A DNA stretch of 7,585 nt from CAIODY01 sp046051225. Lineage in GTDB: Bacteria > Bacteroidota > Bacteroidia > Chitinophagales > CAIODY01. The position numbers and the translations under genes were made by a program. This document shows, in pieces, positions 7,310-7,585 of the stretch. How positions within the stretch are numbered: position 1 is the stretch's first letter; the number at the start of each line of letters is the position of its first letter. The stretch covers positions 1-7,585 of the forward strand of contig JBJOOR010000023.1 in NCBI GenBank assembly GCA_046051225.1, read 5' to 3'. The notes under the pieces are model-generated. The model had not been told where the DNA came from and searched no databases. It saw only the letters and a list, made by a program, of their open reading frames with translations.

Positions 7310-7334
7310 CAAAAATAGAAAACCACCAACGCAA
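7310..7334 (-). promoter_or_regulatory. candidate promoter of ctaA
   Basis: On the minus strand TATTTTTG (7310-7317) matches TAnnTTTG exactly, 20 nt before the ctaA start. The nearest TTG upstream (7332-7334) gives a 14-nt spacer, shorter than normal, so the -33 element is uncertain. The same 8-mer sits at nearly the same distance from the M48 start. Confidence 0.42.
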
Positions 7335-7363
7335 CTAATAAGTTTACGGCAAATAAAAAAAAA

Positions 7364-7489
7364 CTACTTATTGGCAACAACAAACAGCTTAGCATTTTCT
7401 GCTCGTCCTTGTTTGGGGCGCAGGCATGTGTATCGCCAACAAGGATGTAAGAGGAATCCCGAATGTTCGGAACGTCTCTGACGAAACAA
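7364..7489 (-). repeat. hairpin-bearing, probable dispersed repeat element upstream of ctaA
   Basis: This block is visibly richer in G/C than its surroundings. It contains a large stem-loop (7404-7447) and a 12-bp near-perfect palindrome, CCGAATGTTCGG (7459-7470). On the minus strand a frame stays open for 41 codons between a stop at 7490-7492 and the stop at 7364-7366; it reads LHPCWRYTCLRPKQGRAENA and then KLFVVANK. I associate this peptide with short spurious ORFs recurring in Bacteroidota genomes, so I favour a dispersed non-coding repeat over a gene. No ATG opens the frame. The recurrence is recalled, not searched. Confidence 0.5.
7404..7447. other. stem-loop
   Basis: CGTCCTTGTT (7404-7413) pairs with AACAAGGATG (7438-7447), ten pairs including one G-T. 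After a 3-nt bulge, GGCG (7417-7420) pairs with CGCC (7434-7437), closing a 13-nt loop. No T-run follows on either strand, so it does not look like an intrinsic terminator. It is part of the repeat-like element at 7364-7489. Confidence 0.7.
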
Positions 7490-7539
7490 TTAAAAAACAT
7501 TTTTACATTTACGCAAGTAAATATGTTGCAATTATTACA

Positions 7540-7585
7540 ATGAAACAAAACTATTTGTTAAAAACAAAACCACTTACATACTCGT
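7540..7585 (+). CDS. possible gene start, truncated by right edge
   Basis: An ATG at 7540 opens a frame that stays open to the end of the window: MKQNYLLKTKPLTYS, 15 codons. The preceding ~35 nt are A/T-rich without a Shine-Dalgarno, as at other starts here. It would be divergent from ctaA. In Bacteroidota, heme O synthase (ctaB) is often near ctaA, but these few residues do not identify a family. Fifteen open codons could arise by chance. Confidence 0.4.
   Translation, partial: MKQNYLLKTKPLTYS

Noticed and set aside
7306..7548. 80-codon minus-strand frame ending 16 nt before ctaA, with a hydrophobic C-terminal stretch
   Set aside because: It crosses the repeat-like element in a different frame and covers the likely ctaA promoter; the hydrophobic end comes from T-rich DNA. 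A 29-residue hydrophobic peptide starting within it cannot be fully excluded.

Overview
The window looks like AT-rich chromosomal DNA from a member of the Bacteroidota. Four things support this. The 16S rRNA 5' end has Bacteroidota-type signatures; my impression is the Sphingobacteriales/Chitinophagales side, but no placement was computed. Promoters fit the Bacteroidota pattern TTG-N~19-TAnnTTTG. Start codons lack Shine-Dalgarno sequences and sit in A/T-rich leaders. The genes include secreted proteases, an outer-membrane barrel and a COX15-type heme A synthase.

Layout: (1) Positions 1-409 hold the first ~400 nt of a 16S rRNA gene on the minus strand, running off the left edge. Its leader (410 to about 655) has a strong hairpin and a boxA-like element. 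Upstream, at 634 to about 950, lie three tandem ~112-bp repeats, each with a near-identical rRNA promoter. (2) Positions 950-1486 are non-coding, with a degenerate pair of direct repeats and the promoter of the next operon. (3) Positions 1487-6173 (+) form a probable three-gene envelope operon: a large M48-family zinc metalloprotease with an Asp/Lys-rich linker and an unrecognised C-terminal domain; a 311-aa putative outer-membrane beta-barrel protein whose start overlaps the protease by 17 nt; and, 30 nt later, a secreted M28-family zinc peptidase with a C-terminal PDZ domain. (4) Positions 6174-6269 are a convergent gap with no clear terminator. (5) Positions 6270-7289 (-) encode heme A synthase (ctaA/COX15). 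(6) Positions 7290-7585 contain the ctaA promoter, a hairpin-forming element that looks like a dispersed repeat, and the first 15 codons of a possible gene leaving the right edge.

How the parts may work together: all three operon products carry apparent signal peptides, so they probably act in the periplasm or at the outer membrane. A shared role in envelope protein turnover is inference from co-location and family. ctaA is a respiratory gene (heme a for aa3-type oxidase) and is separate. The most distinctive features are the triplicated rRNA promoter array, a palindromic repeat that appears to sit in frame inside the M28 peptidase gene, and the hairpin repeat upstream of ctaA. I found no clear defence system, CRISPR array, transposase or phage gene.
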